64,000 nt of DNA, from NCBI RefSeq assembly GCF_900269665.1, contig NZ_LT985361.1:8848174-8912173 (forward strand), in the 5' to 3' direction. The DNA is from Nocardia suismassiliense (GTDB lineage: Bacteria > Actinomycetota > Actinomycetes > Mycobacteriales > Mycobacteriaceae). The notes under the pieces were generated by a model, which worked only from the letters and a program-made list of their open reading frames with translations, was not told the origin of the DNA and searched no databases. Of this stretch, positions 35,258 through 44,725 are shown piece after piece. Within the stretch, counting starts at the first letter, position 1. Each line of letters begins with the position of its first letter. The translations under genes were made by a program, and so were the position numbers.

Positions 35258-36082
35258 ATGTGGGCCACCGGCGGCGCCTGCTGTCGGCAGCCATGCCCCG
35301 ACGCGGAAGGGCCACCGATCACCGCCAACCAGCGGGCGGCGACCGCCGACCCCGAGTTGCCAGTGCCCCGCGCCGCGGACGCACCGTCCTCCTGGCTGAT
35401 GACAGCGGACGATTTCCCCCTGACCGAGCGCGACCTCCATGTCCTGCGTCGCACGTTTCGGGACGACACCGAACTCGACCACTGGCTACCGGGCGGCGAA
35501 CAGTACCGCCGCCGGGCATACCAGTGCTTCGACCTGGCCACAGCTCGGTTGGCCGAGGACGGGCCCGGCGCCCTCACCGCGATCGACCAGCCGCCGCCGT
35601 ATGTGCAGTCCAAGCAGATCAACCCGGTGGCCGGCGATATCGAGCGCACCTTCGAGCTGATCCCGCCCGAGCACCCGGCGACCGAGCCGACCAAGCAGAT
35701 CGCCGCCGCCGTCGCCCGGTTGCTCGCGGCCAACGGCGTGCTGTCGGCGCACACCACGCCGCACTGCCTAGTCGACGCCCACTACATGCGCCTGATCGCG
35801 CCCGGCCATCCCGCGCCGGAGGGTAAGCACCGCGACGGCCTGATCGCGGGCTCCGCACACCTGATCCAGCGGACCAATGTCACCGGCGGCGTCTCCGCCC
35901 TCTACGATCGCTACGACCCGGACCGGGAGCTGTGCGGCTTCGTCCTGGAAAACCCACTCGACTCCTACGTCTTCGACGACGAACGGGTACTGCACTACAC
36001 GACGACAATCACGGTGACCGATCCCGACGCGGGCGCCGGGTTACGCGATGTCCTGCTGATCGGATTCAGAAAGCGTGAATAG
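35258..36082 (+). CDS. 2-oxoglutarate/Fe(II) oxygenase (2OG-Fe_Oxy_2 family)
   Basis: 274 residues. Family features: YRRRAYQCFDL, PPYVQSKQINPVAGDIERTF, the iron facial triad H191-x-D193 in PEGKHRDGLIAG with a distal His in DDERVLHYTTTI (about 246), and an Arg in LIGFRKRE positioned to hold 2-oxoglutarate. Members hydroxylate free amino acids such as isoleucine. An ATG at 35399 would give a 227-residue protein closer to family length. The stop lies eight bases inside the next gene, so it is coupled with the M20 peptidase. Confidence 0.8.
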   Translation: MWATGGACCRQPCPDAEGPPITANQRAATADPELPVPRAADAPSSWLMTADDFPLTERDLHVLRRTFRDDTELDHWLPGGEQYRRRAYQCFDLATARLAEDGPGALTAIDQPPPYVQSKQINPVAGDIERTFELIPPEHPATEPTKQIAAAVARLLAANGVLSAHTTPHCLVDAHYMRLIAPGHPAPEGKHRDGLIAGSAHLIQRTNVTGGVSALYDRYDPDRELCGFVLENPLDSYVFDDERVLHYTTTITVTDPDAGAGLRDVLLIGFRKRE

Positions 36083-37307
36083 TTCGACAACGACCTTCGT
36101 CGACCAGCTGCCCCGGCTGCTGCCCGACGACGAGCTCGTGCAGCTGGCTGCCGGGCTCACCGCGGTCCCCTCCTTCACCGGACAGGAGACGCCGCTGGCG
36201 TTCCATGTCCGGAATACCCTCGCCCGCAACGACATCCACGCCTACCACCAAGAGGTACAGCCCGGCCGCCTGCAGACGATCGCGCGGCTCGGTCCGGAGC
36301 ACGGCACCCCCGCGCTGCTGCTCAACGGCCACCTCGACATGGACCCGCTCGGCCGCGACCAGCCGGGCAAGCCGTTCACCGCCCGGCGCGAGGGCGACCG
36401 GCTCTACGGTGCGGGCCTGCACAACATGAAGAGCGGTCTCGCGGCGATCCTCGGCGCGGCGATAGCGGTGCGCCGCAGCGGAATGGCGCTGCGGCGTCCC
36501 CTGCTGCTGGAGTTCGTCGTCGGCGAGCTGCAAGGCGGGGTCGGCACCAAGCACGCCCTGCGCAGCGGGCTCACCGCCGATGCCGCCGTGGTTCCCGAGC
36601 CGTACTCAGTGCGCCGGGTGATCACCCGCACCGCCGGAGTGCACAAGTTCGCCATCGTGGTGCGCGGCACCACCGCACACACCAGCAGGCACCACGAAGG
36701 CGTGGACGCGGTCGCGGTGTTGCGCCGCGTGCTCGATCTGCTCGACACCGCGGACCTCGGCCTGCGTAACAGCGAATTCCCGCCGCTGCCAAGGCTTCAG
36801 GTGGCCAGCCTGATCGCGGGCCGCGGCGAGGCACACGATCTGTCCGGGGTGAGCTACTGCTCGGACAAGGCCACCGCCCTCGTCGATCTGCGCTATCCGC
36901 CGCCGCACGAACCGCACAACGTCAGCAAGGCCATCGATATCGTGCTGGACCGCGTGCGCGATGCCTTCCCCGAGGCCCAGATCGCAGTGGAGCACCCGGT
37001 CGATCCGCAGTACCGGGTCGGCGGCACCGATATGCCGCCGATGGACATGCCCGCCGACTGCGCGGTGGTGCGCGACATCGCCGAACTGCTGCCGCGGGTC
37101 TCCGATTTCCAGGTCGAGGAGACCGGACTGGCGCTGCCCTACTCCTACTGCGGCAACGACACCACGCACCTGAGCCGGGCGGGCATCGAATGCTGCCTGT
37201 TCGGGCCGCGCGGTGCCACGCCCGACACCGAACACCACGTGCTGATCAGCGAAATGCGGGCCTGCGCAGACACTCTCGCGCTGTTGACCGAACGGCGCTG
37301 CGGATAA
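36075..37307 (+). CDS. M20-family peptidase/deacylase with altered metal ligands
   Basis: 410 residues, GTG start. ArgE/DapE-like fold: LNGHLDMDPLGRD (metal His and Asp), YGAGLHNMKSGLAAIL, EFVVGELQGGVGTKHAL, lid domain RTAGVHKFAIVVRGTTAHTS, and TPDTEHHVLI near the end. The bridging Asp of the family is Asn117 here, and in the usual EE pair Glu151 (base) is kept but the metal Glu is Leu152. Activity may need a single metal or a changed chemistry. Overlap with the oxygenase gene suggests a two-step pathway, for example hydroxylation and deacylation of an amino-acid derivative (inference). Confidence 0.8.
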   Translation: MNSSTTTFVDQLPRLLPDDELVQLAAGLTAVPSFTGQETPLAFHVRNTLARNDIHAYHQEVQPGRLQTIARLGPEHGTPALLLNGHLDMDPLGRDQPGKPFTARREGDRLYGAGLHNMKSGLAAILGAAIAVRRSGMALRRPLLLEFVVGELQGGVGTKHALRSGLTADAAVVPEPYSVRRVITRTAGVHKFAIVVRGTTAHTSRHHEGVDAVAVLRRVLDLLDTADLGLRNSEFPPLPRLQVASLIAGRGEAHDLSGVSYCSDKATALVDLRYPPPHEPHNVSKAIDIVLDRVRDAFPEAQIAVEHPVDPQYRVGGTDMPPMDMPADCAVVRDIAELLPRVSDFQVEETGLALPYSYCGNDTTHLSRAGIECCLFGPRGATPDTEHHVLISEMRACADTLALLTERRCG

Positions 37308-37314
37308 ACCGCGC

Positions 37315-40200
37315 TCACCTGCCTCGGGTGCGCAACTCCGTGCGCATCTGCGCCGCGAGCTGCACCCCGATGCTGTCGTACAGTGCGACCGCCTGCGCGA
37401 GCAGCGCTTCGGCCTCGCCCCGGGCGCCGGTCGCCGACGCGACCCCGGCCAGGCTGCGCAGTGCGTCGGCGCGCCCCAGCGGATCGCAGATCCGGTACGC
37501 GACACCCATCGATTCGGTGTAATACCTTCGGGCGGAGTCGAATCGGCCGAAGTGCCGCTCGATATGCCCGAGCCCGCGCAGCGCGTCGACCTGCCCGAGC
37601 GGGTCATTGATCTCGACGGCGATCTCGTAGGCACCCTGGAACATGTCGCGGGCTTGGGCGGGCGATCCCGACTTACGCGCGAGATTGCCGAGGCCCCACA
37701 GGGTCCAGCCCTCGCCGTAGCGGTCGTGGATGCGGCGCGCGATCTCCAGCGCGTCGTCGAAATAACGCCGCGCCGTCTCGTGGTCACCGACCAGCCGTTC
37801 GATGTGGCCGAGCCCGCGCAGCGCATCGCCCTCCAGCTTCTGATGATTCAGGCTCCTGGCGATGTCCAGCGCCTCGGCGTAGCGGCGTTCGGCGCCCTCG
37901 GGGTCGCCGAGGCGCCGGATCACCTCCGCGAACCCCCACTGCGCGGTGGCGATGCGCACCGGATCGTCGATCGCCTCCGCGATGGCCAGCGCCTGCGCCG
38001 AGCAGTTCCACGCGGCGCGGTACTCCGACGAGGCCCGCTCGACATGCGCGAGTCCGTCCAGGGCGTCGCATTCGGTGGGCCGATCGTCGATATCCCGGGC
38101 AATGGCAAGCGCTTCGCTGAAATAGCGTCGCGCCGCCTTGTGGTCGCCGGTGACCCGCGCCGTCTGCCCGAGCTCGCACAGCACGGCCGCGTGGCACTGC
38201 CGATCGGTCAGGTCCACCGCGATCTCGCTGGCCAGCCGGAACCCGGCGCACGCCTGCTGGTGCTGCCCGATCAGCCGGTCGATACGGCCCTTGCCCACCA
38301 GCGCCCAGGCTTGCGCGCGCCGATCGGCGATCTCGACGGCGATATCCAAGGCCCGTGCGTAGAGGCGCAATGCCAGCGACCAGTGACCGGTGCCGGACAG
38401 GTGCGAGGCCAGGCGGGTGGCCAATTCCGCTGCCGCCGAGGAGGCTTCGGCGCCGCGCAGGCAGCTGACCAGCATCTCGCGTTCTCTGGTGAGCCAGGCT
38501 CTGGCCCGCGCCGTGTCGGCGGACGGGTTCGAAAGATGTTCGCTGCCGGACGGATCGAAGAGCTGATGTGTACTGGCCCGGCGGGCCACCGCGAGACCGG
38601 CCCCGACCAGGCGGTCGACCACCTTCGCGTACTCCACCGGTGCGTCCTCCCGTTCGGCGTGCAGGCGCGCGCACAGCCGGGTCAGGTCGTGCATCCGGTA
38701 GCGCGGGCCGCCGGGACCGCCGGGCGACGGATCCAGGAAGCCTGCCTCGAAAAGCCTGCGCACCAACGTCTTCCCGTCACGCAGCGGCACCGCGGCCATG
38801 GTCGCCATCGCCTCGGCGGTGATCTCCGGCCCGGGGAACCAGCCGAGCAGCCGGACAGCGCGCTGCAGCCCGGCATCACCCAGCCGCTGATACGACAGCT
38901 CGAACGCGGCCCGCAGCGATTCGTCCTCGGCCGCGAACCGATCCAGCAGATGTTCGGTCGCCGAACCATTCGTGCGATCCGCGGGGGCGCGCTTGATCCG
39001 CTCGGTCAGTTGCGCGATGTCGGCCGCGCTGTCGGCCAGCATGGCCTCGCCGTGGTGCGCGATCTGGCCGCCGATCAGCCGGATGGCCAGGGGCAGCCGG
39101 CCCGCGGTCTGCAGAATCTGGCGCACCGCGCCCCGATCGTAGCCCGACCGCAGATTACCCAGTTTGACCAGCAACTCCTCCGCCTCGTCCCACTCCATCA
39201 CGTCCAGCCGCAGCGGTGCCGCCTCGGCCAGCCCGGTGAGCTTGCTCCGGCTGGTGATCAGCACGAAACAGCCCGGCGCCTGCGGCAGCAGCTGTTTCAC
39301 CTGGGCGCTGTCGAGCGCGTTGTCGAATACGATCAGCATCCGCCGCTGCCGGGTCGCACCGCGCCAGCGGTGCGCCCGTCCGGCCAGGTCCGCGTCGATG
39401 GTCTCGCGCGGCACGCCGATCTGCAGCAACAGTTGCTCGAGCACGTCGACCGGTTCGCGCGGCTCCCGGCCGAGGGTGTACCCGTGCAGGTCGACCCAGA
39501 TGGTGCCGTCCGGGTAGTGCTTACCGAAGATCGCGACCGCGTACCTGGCCAGCGCCGTCTTGCCGATGCCGGTGAGCCCGACGATGACGTGCACGGCGAC
39601 CGTCCCGCTGCGCAGGTGCGCGGCAACCCGTTCGCGCAGCTGCGTTTTCGGACCTTCCCTACCGGTGAAGTGCGGCACCTCGGCGGGCAGGTCGCGACCC
39701 GCGCGCACCGGCTGGCGGCCGACGGATCGCCTGGCCACCACCTCGTGATACTCCAGCCGTTCCGCGTGCGGCATGTAGGACAGATCGGCGAGGTCGATCA
39801 GCTGGTCCCAGGTCGTACCGTAAATGGTGGCAAGGTTTTTCAGCACGCGAATGGTGGGCCTGGCACCGCTGGGCCGGTGGTCCTCGTCCTCGGGTTCGGT
39901 GCCATCCCTGGCGAAGGGCCAGGCCTCGTACTCCGAGATCCGGCTGGCCTTCATCGCCGCCCGCGCGCTGTCGGTCAGCTCGTTGTACCGCTCGGCGACC
40001 GCGGCCTGGGTCAGTCCGTTGGCGTAGCGCCAGGCCGCGCGTGGCCGGTATCCGCGCTGGCGCAGTTCCCCCGCCAGCGGTTCGAGCAGCTGCAGCTCGG
40101 TCAAACCCAAGTCCGCCAGTCGATCACGCAGGCGCCGCCGTTGCTCGGCGGTGAGGGTGCCGCCGGGACGCCGGTGGTCGGTTCGGCCGGATCGATCCAT
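37315..40200 (-). CDS. XRE-NB-ARC-TPR protein (STAND ATPase)
   Basis: 961 residues. Residues 1-150: helical region with an XRE-like HTH split by an insert (GLTQAAVAERYNELT, RISEYEAWP, RPTIRVLKNLATIYG). Then NB-ARC: Walker A GLTGIGKT at 208-215, Walker B RRMLIVFDN near 290, sensor TSRSK near 318, GRLPLAI near 370, and MHDL near 530 (RYRMHDLTRL). Residues about 600-950 are eight near-uniform 40-residue tetratricopeptides (ALDIAVEIADRRAQAWAL type). No SARP/BTAD domain. Signal-sensing oligomerising regulator; a defence role is also possible. GGGAGGG ribosome-binding site. Confidence 0.88.
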   Translation of the reverse strand: MDRSGRTDHRRPGGTLTAEQRRRLRDRLADLGLTELQLLEPLAGELRQRGYRPRAAWRYANGLTQAAVAERYNELTDSARAAMKASRISEYEAWPFARDGTEPEDEDHRPSGARPTIRVLKNLATIYGTTWDQLIDLADLSYMPHAERLEYHEVVARRSVGRQPVRAGRDLPAEVPHFTGREGPKTQLRERVAAHLRSGTVAVHVIVGLTGIGKTALARYAVAIFGKHYPDGTIWVDLHGYTLGREPREPVDVLEQLLLQIGVPRETIDADLAGRAHRWRGATRQRRMLIVFDNALDSAQVKQLLPQAPGCFVLITSRSKLTGLAEAAPLRLDVMEWDEAEELLVKLGNLRSGYDRGAVRQILQTAGRLPLAIRLIGGQIAHHGEAMLADSAADIAQLTERIKRAPADRTNGSATEHLLDRFAAEDESLRAAFELSYQRLGDAGLQRAVRLLGWFPGPEITAEAMATMAAVPLRDGKTLVRRLFEAGFLDPSPGGPGGPRYRMHDLTRLCARLHAEREDAPVEYAKVVDRLVGAGLAVARRASTHQLFDPSGSEHLSNPSADTARARAWLTREREMLVSCLRGAEASSAAAELATRLASHLSGTGHWSLALRLYARALDIAVEIADRRAQAWALVGKGRIDRLIGQHQQACAGFRLASEIAVDLTDRQCHAAVLCELGQTARVTGDHKAARRYFSEALAIARDIDDRPTECDALDGLAHVERASSEYRAAWNCSAQALAIAEAIDDPVRIATAQWGFAEVIRRLGDPEGAERRYAEALDIARSLNHQKLEGDALRGLGHIERLVGDHETARRYFDDALEIARRIHDRYGEGWTLWGLGNLARKSGSPAQARDMFQGAYEIAVEINDPLGQVDALRGLGHIERHFGRFDSARRYYTESMGVAYRICDPLGRADALRSLAGVASATGARGEAEALLAQAVALYDSIGVQLAAQMRTELRTRGR

Positions 40201-40438
40201 CCCGCCACCCTCCCGCGCGCGATGCCTCCGGCAAGGGCGCGGCCTGCGCCAGGAGAATCGAGACGCTGATTGTGATTAATTCCTTGGTAGCAGTAGCGTT
40301 TTCCCAGGTCAAGTAATTGCGTCAAGCCGATAAAACGCCGCACCCGCTGGGATCGCCCCGCACCCGCCCGAACTGCCATCCTGGAAGGTGTCACCGGGAC
40401 AACGTGACAACGCGGGGCGGATGAAAAGAGGTCGCACG

Positions 40439-40825
40439 ATGGCGATTACGGCGACAGGCTGGCTGATCACCAGTGACGTGGTGCACGAGGCCGCGTTCCG
40501 GATAGATATTCCCGAACAGGACCGGGGCAGGTGGGTGCTGTCCTACCTGCCGACCAACCGGCGGCTCAGCAGAAATCAGGCGATGGCGGGCATGGTGCTC
40601 GCCGAGATGATCGTGCTCGAGCAGCCGCACCCGGCCGGGCTCGATCACGAGGTCGCGCAGCTGCACGCGACGGAGCTCGACTGCACGCTGCACGACGTCA
40701 TGAGCCTGCTGGCGTTGCGGGCACCTGCCGGATCGAGCGAACCGGAGCCGCCGGTCGACCCGACCGATGATCGGCTGAGATCCGCTGCCGCACTGGCCCA
40801 TGGCCTGTCGTCTTGGGCAGCCTGA
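40439..40825 (+). CDS. Small hypothetical protein next to STAND gene
   Basis: 128 residues with AGAGG seven bases before ATG. Not recognised. Begins MAITATGWLITSDVVHEAAF, has a basic/Tyr middle (RWVLSYLPTNRRLSRNQ) and a hydrophobic helix (MAGMVLAEMIVLEQ), then an acidic/Pro tail. No signal peptide. Divergent from the STAND gene across about 240 bases, so the two may share control. Confidence 0.6.
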   Translation: MAITATGWLITSDVVHEAAFRIDIPEQDRGRWVLSYLPTNRRLSRNQAMAGMVLAEMIVLEQPHPAGLDHEVAQLHATELDCTLHDVMSLLALRAPAGSSEPEPPVDPTDDRLRSAAALAHGLSSWAA

Positions 40826-40883
40826 GCCCGATCAGAGTCGCCGCGTGCGCCTTTCACCGGTAGCCGGGTAAACCTGGACCGAG

Positions 40884-42245
40884 CTACCGCGCCTTGGCGA
40901 CCAATGCCGCTTGTGCCATGGACACCTGCGCTCCGACGACGTCCTCGTCGACGGTGCGCAGCAGACCATCGCGTACCACCTCGCGGCCGTTGACGATCAG
41001 CGCCGCGAGGGGCGGCGCCGAACCGAGCACCAGCGCGGTCACCGGATCGTCGATGCCCGCGTGCGCCGGGGTGTCCAGCCGCCACAGCGCCAGGTCGGCG
41101 AGCTTGCCCGGTTCGATCGAGCCGATCTCGGCGTCGCGGCCGAGCACACGCGCGCCGCCGATCGTGGCCAGCGCCAACGACGTTCGTACCGTCATCGCGC
41201 GCGGGCCGCCGGTGTTGCGCGCGAAAAACAAAGCATTGCGCGGCTCTTCGATCATCGAGCTCGACTCGTTGCTCGCCGCGCCGTCGACGCCGAGCCCCAC
41301 CGGCACGCCCGCGCGCACCAGATCGGCGGTGCGCGCGATACCCGCGCCGATGCGCGCGTTCGACGTGGGGCAATGCGCCACTCCGGTACCGGTTTTCGCC
41401 ATGGTCTCGATCGCTGAGTCGTCCAAATGGATGGCGTGGGCCCACCAGACATCGGCGCCGACCCAGCCGAGCTGCTCCATGTACTGGGCCGGCGTGCAGC
41501 CGAATGTCGCTGCGCAATAGTCTTGTTCGTCGATCGTCTCGGCGACGTGGGTGTGCAGCCGAACTCCCGACTCGCGGGCCAGCGCGGCCGACTCCCGCAG
41601 CAGCTCCGGCGTCACCGAGAAGGGCGAGCACGGGGCGAGGGCGATGCGCAGCATCGAGTCGAACGACGGATCATGGTGGCGGGCAATGGCCGCCGCGCTG
41701 TCGGCCAGGATGTCGTGCAACGACTGCACCACATGATCGGGCGGCAGGCCACCCGCGCTCGCACCGAGATCCATCGAGCCTCGGCACGGATGGAAACGCA
41801 GGCCCACCTCGGCGGCCGCGGCGATCTCGGCGCCGAGCAGGTCGCCGCCTTCGCGCGGGAACACGTAGTGATGGTCGGTCGTGGTGGTGCAGCCGGTGCG
41901 GGCCAGCGCGGCGAGCCCACCGGTCGCCGCGATCCGCACCGCTTCCTCGTCGATGCCCGCCCAGATGGGGTAGAGCGTGGTGAGCCACTCGAACAGCGTG
42001 TTGTCCGCGGCCAGACCCCGGGTGATCCACTGATAGAGGTGGTGATGGGTGTTCACCAGGCCGGGGGTCAGCAGGCAGCCTCGCCCGTCGATGCGCCGCA
42101 CCTGGCCGTCGAGCACCGGTGCCGCGCCCGCGCCGACGGCCTCGATCCTGTTGCCGCGCAGCACGACATAGCCGTCGCGGTACTCGGTGCCGTGCGCGTC
42201 GACGGTCGCGACGGCACTGCCCTCGATGACCGTCACGGCAGCCAT
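40884..42245 (-). CDS. 8-oxoguanine/guanine-type deaminase (amidohydrolase)
   Basis: 453 residues. Amidohydrolase barrel of the hydroxydechloroatrazine/8-oxoguanine deaminase group: metal HxH in VNTHHHLYQWITRGL, LHTHVAET, AHAIHLDD and the metal Asp in GLGVDGAASNESS. TTTTDHHYVFP and CRGSMDLGASAGGLPPDHV are group-specific. In this operon it would feed xanthine or urate by deaminating guanine or 8-oxoguanine. ATG 42245 overlaps the uricase gene by 13 bases. Last gene of the right purine operon. Confidence 0.88.
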   Translation of the reverse strand: MAAVTVIEGSAVATVDAHGTEYRDGYVVLRGNRIEAVGAGAAPVLDGQVRRIDGRGCLLTPGLVNTHHHLYQWITRGLAADNTLFEWLTTLYPIWAGIDEEAVRIAATGGLAALARTGCTTTTDHHYVFPREGGDLLGAEIAAAAEVGLRFHPCRGSMDLGASAGGLPPDHVVQSLHDILADSAAAIARHHDPSFDSMLRIALAPCSPFSVTPELLRESAALARESGVRLHTHVAETIDEQDYCAATFGCTPAQYMEQLGWVGADVWWAHAIHLDDSAIETMAKTGTGVAHCPTSNARIGAGIARTADLVRAGVPVGLGVDGAASNESSSMIEEPRNALFFARNTGGPRAMTVRTSLALATIGGARVLGRDAEIGSIEPGKLADLALWRLDTPAHAGIDDPVTALVLGSAPPLAALIVNGREVVRDGLLRTVDEDVVGAQVSMAQAALVAKAR

Positions 42246-43138
42246 GCGGGTCCCGCCTCGGGTGCGTCGGCCCGCTGCACGGTCGCGTGGATCAGGCCGT
42301 ACGGGCGATCGGCGGCGTAGTACACCTCGCCGTTGTTCTCGAGTGCGAAGCGGTCCAGGTCGTAGTCGAAGTGGTGCTTGTTCGGCGCGGCCAGCCGGAT
42401 CTCGGCCAGCACGGGGTAGGCCGTCAGCGCGGCCTTGCCCATCTCGAACAGGGTCTGCTGCAACGCCTTCGAGTGGTGCGTCGCGAACGTCTCGACCAGC
42501 CGCGCCCGGACGCCGGCGTACACCTCGTCCCAAGCGATCTCGGTGGTGCCCGCGAAGCGCCATTGCACCGCCAGCGCGGTGGCCAGCATTCGATCGTGCG
42601 TCGGGGCGAGCACGGTGAATTCGTCGCTCAGGAAGTCGGCGAACTCCGACCCGGTCGACTTCAGGATGGTCAGGTCTTTCACCCCGCCGATCACCCAGGC
42701 CTGCCGCTCGGCGCCGGTACCCGCCACCGTGACCGCGGCGGTGCGCACCTCGGGTCCCTGCCGGACCCACGTGTGCTCGTGTTCCCGTCCGTCGACCGAC
42801 ACCCGCTGCCAGGCATACTCGTCGACCTCGACGCGCGCGCTGGTCACCGGCTCGACCTCGTCGACGAAATGCCCGGCCAGGGCCAGCGCGTAGTCCTCGA
42901 TCGCCTGTAGCCCAGGCTGTTTCGCGTAGGCGAAGGCGGTCTGCTTCTGGGTATCGGTGGGCAGCACCTTGCGCTGATCACCCGAGACATAAGCGTCGGC
43001 GAAGTCCCCGCGCAGCACGGTGGACACGTTCACGTCGCGGATCTCGTGGCGCGCGGTCTGCCGCCAGATCCGGACGATCCGGTTCTCGGCCTTGCCGTAT
43101 CGGTGGTCGGTCAGCTCGATCGGCCCGGTCAACTCCAT
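42233..43138 (-). CDS. Urate oxidase (uricase)
   Basis: 301 residues, tandem T-fold. KAENRIVRIWR near the start, the active-site segment KVLPTDTQKQTAFAYAK with the catalytic Thr, and APNKHHFDYDL with the C-terminal His are intact. Oxidises urate to 5-hydroxyisourate, cofactor-free. Its 3' end overlaps the deaminase gene; the HIU hydrolase gene ends six bases upstream. Confidence 0.95.
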   Translation of the reverse strand: MELTGPIELTDHRYGKAENRIVRIWRQTARHEIRDVNVSTVLRGDFADAYVSGDQRKVLPTDTQKQTAFAYAKQPGLQAIEDYALALAGHFVDEVEPVTSARVEVDEYAWQRVSVDGREHEHTWVRQGPEVRTAAVTVAGTGAERQAWVIGGVKDLTILKSTGSEFADFLSDEFTVLAPTHDRMLATALAVQWRFAGTTEIAWDEVYAGVRARLVETFATHHSKALQQTLFEMGKAALTAYPVLAEIRLAAPNKHHFDYDLDRFALENNGEVYYAADRPYGLIHATVQRADAPEAGPAWLP

Positions 43139-43144
43139 GCTCGG

Positions 43145-43462
43145 TCAGCTCCCTCGATAGGTGGAAAAGGCGAACGGCGACAGCAACAACGGGACGTGAT
43201 AGTGCCGCTCCTCGGTGACGGCGAACGTCACCGACACTTCGGGATAGAAGGTGTCGACGTGTTGTCCGGCGAAGTAGGCGCCGGTGTCGAACACCAGCCG
43301 ATAGGTGCCCGGCGCGAGGGACTCGGCCAGCGCGCCGATCCGGCCGTCCGCGTCGGTCGTTCCCGAATCCAGCTGCTCCGCACCGCGATACAGCGTTACG
43401 GTGACGTGCTGGGCGGGCGTGCCGCGTACCGCGTCGAGCACGTGGGTGCTCAGCGTGCTCAT
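43145..43462 (-). CDS. uraH: 5-hydroxyisourate hydrolase (transthyretin-like)
   Basis: 105 residues. LSTHVLDAVRGTPAQHVTV at the N-terminus (active-site His) and the C-terminal signature YHVPLLLSPFAFSTYRGS are complete. Converts 5-hydroxyisourate to OHCU. Overlaps the OHCU decarboxylase stop by four bases. Confidence 0.96.
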   Translation of the reverse strand: MSTLSTHVLDAVRGTPAQHVTVTLYRGAEQLDSGTTDADGRIGALAESLAPGTYRLVFDTGAYFAGQHVDTFYPEVSVTFAVTEERHYHVPLLLSPFAFSTYRGS

Positions 43463-43962
43463 CGGGTCGCCGCCAGCAGTGCGCGCAGTCGGATTCGGTT
43501 GATCTTCGCCAGTTCGGTTCGCATGACCCGCCTTTCGGTCTCGGCATCGTTGCCCAGTCGGTCCTCGAGGATCGCGAGCAGCTCGCTGCCTGATCTACCG
43601 CTCGCGCACACCAGATAGAGGTGGCCGAACCGCGCCTCGTAAGCCCGGTTTCCGGCCGCGAGCGCCGACCGTACCGCGTCCGCCGCGGTGGCCACCCCCG
43701 CTTGCTCCCGCGCCGAGGCCGCCGTGTCGGGCCGCTCGCCGATCCTGGGGTGCCCGGCGAGCGCCTGATCAATCTCGGACTCGGGCAGCCCGGCCAGCAC
43801 CGCATCGGCGGTGTCGAGCAACGCGCCGACGCTCGGATACGGTCGCGCTGCGACCAGCGCGCGGGCCCACTCGGGCGACGAGCAACACGTGAGCAATGCC
43901 TCGGTCGCCGTGTGCGCAGGCAGCGCGTGGAACCCGGCGAGATCCGCCCCGTCGTCCGTCAT
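43459..43962 (-). CDS. uraD: OHCU decarboxylase
   Basis: 167 residues. FHALPAHTATEALLTCCSSPEW and AGHPRIGER (with the HPRIG active-site motif) and FGHLYLVCASGRSGSELL are diagnostic of 2-oxo-4-hydroxy-4-carboxy-5-ureidoimidazoline decarboxylase, which forms S-allantoin. ATG 43962 fits the family start. First gene of the right purine operon. The 150-base gap upstream faces the divergent cofactor genes. Confidence 0.93.
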   Translation of the reverse strand: MTDDGADLAGFHALPAHTATEALLTCCSSPEWARALVAARPYPSVGALLDTADAVLAGLPESEIDQALAGHPRIGERPDTAASAREQAGVATAADAVRSALAAGNRAYEARFGHLYLVCASGRSGSELLAILEDRLGNDAETERRVMRTELAKINRIRLRALLAATR

Positions 43963-44112
43963 CGGACCAGCATCGAATACGACCCGCCCGGCCGCCACCC
44001 GAAAGAGATAGATCACGCCCGGCGTGTCGCCGCAAAGAAAATGGCCGGGCAGGGCCCCGAGCAGCACTCTTCCGGCACGCGCGGCCCGCGGTTCCGGACT
44101 ACCGTCGTACCC

Positions 44113-44712
44113 ATGGCTGTACCCGATCGCCCGGCCACCCCGCCGAACTGTGCGGGCATCCTGCTCGCCGCGGGCGCCGGAACGCGCTACGGCCGGCCGA
44201 AAGCGCTGGCCGAAGGCGGCGCCTGGCTGCGCGGCGCGGTGGCCGCGCTGCGCGACGGTGGGTGCGATCCGGTGATCGTGGTGCTCGGTGCCACCGGTCC
44301 CGATCCGACGCCGCTCGACCTGCCCGCCGACGTCCAGTCCGTCTGGGCCGCGGACTGGGCCACCGGGCTCGGTGCGTCGGTCCGGGCCGGGCTGATCGCC
44401 GCCGCGCGCACCCCTGCCCGCTTCGCCGCGATCATGCCGGTGGACACCCCGGACGTCGGCGCCGATGTGGTCGCCCGGGTCACCGCGGCCGCGTTCACCG
44501 CGCCGAGCGGCCTGGCCCGCGCTGTGTTCCACAACACACCGGGGCACCCGGTTGTGCTCGCCCACAAGCACTGGACCTCGATATGTCAGGAGGCCGTAGG
44601 AGATTCGGGTGCGCGCACCTATTTGTCGCGCAAGAACGATATGGTGTGCGTCACGTGCGACGATTTGGCGACGGGCGTCGATCGTGACTACCCGGCCTCG
44701 TCCGCACGGTGA
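44113..44712 (+). CDS. MocA-like nucleotidyltransferase
   Basis: 199 residues. NTP-transferase fold: GILLAAGAGTRYGRPKALAE (nucleotide loop), the metal Asp in IMPVDTPDVGADVV, and NTPGHPVVLAHKHW, as in molybdenum cofactor cytidylyltransferases (MocA). Probably attaches CMP to molybdopterin for the xanthine dehydrogenase. TACCGT seven bases before ATG suggests a leaderless message. Thirteen bases separate it from xdhC. Confidence 0.85.
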   Translation: MAVPDRPATPPNCAGILLAAGAGTRYGRPKALAEGGAWLRGAVAALRDGGCDPVIVVLGATGPDPTPLDLPADVQSVWAADWATGLGASVRAGLIAAARTPARFAAIMPVDTPDVGADVVARVTAAAFTAPSGLARAVFHNTPGHPVVLAHKHWTSICQEAVGDSGARTYLSRKNDMVCVTCDDLATGVDRDYPASSAR

Positions 44713-44725
44713 TCGGAGCGAGCAG

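Noticed and set aside
37315..40200. SARP/AfsR-type antibiotic regulator
   Set aside because: NB-ARC and TPR are present but there is no BTAD domain, and the N-terminus is XRE-like; no biosynthetic cluster nearby.
37552..40269. 905-codon plus-strand open frame opposite the STAND gene
   Set aside because: Composition is a shadow of the TPR repeats; no start signal or domain.
40884..42770. 628-codon version of the deaminase
   Set aside because: The first 175 codons overlap the uricase gene in a shadow frame; the ATG at 42245 gives a normal-length protein.
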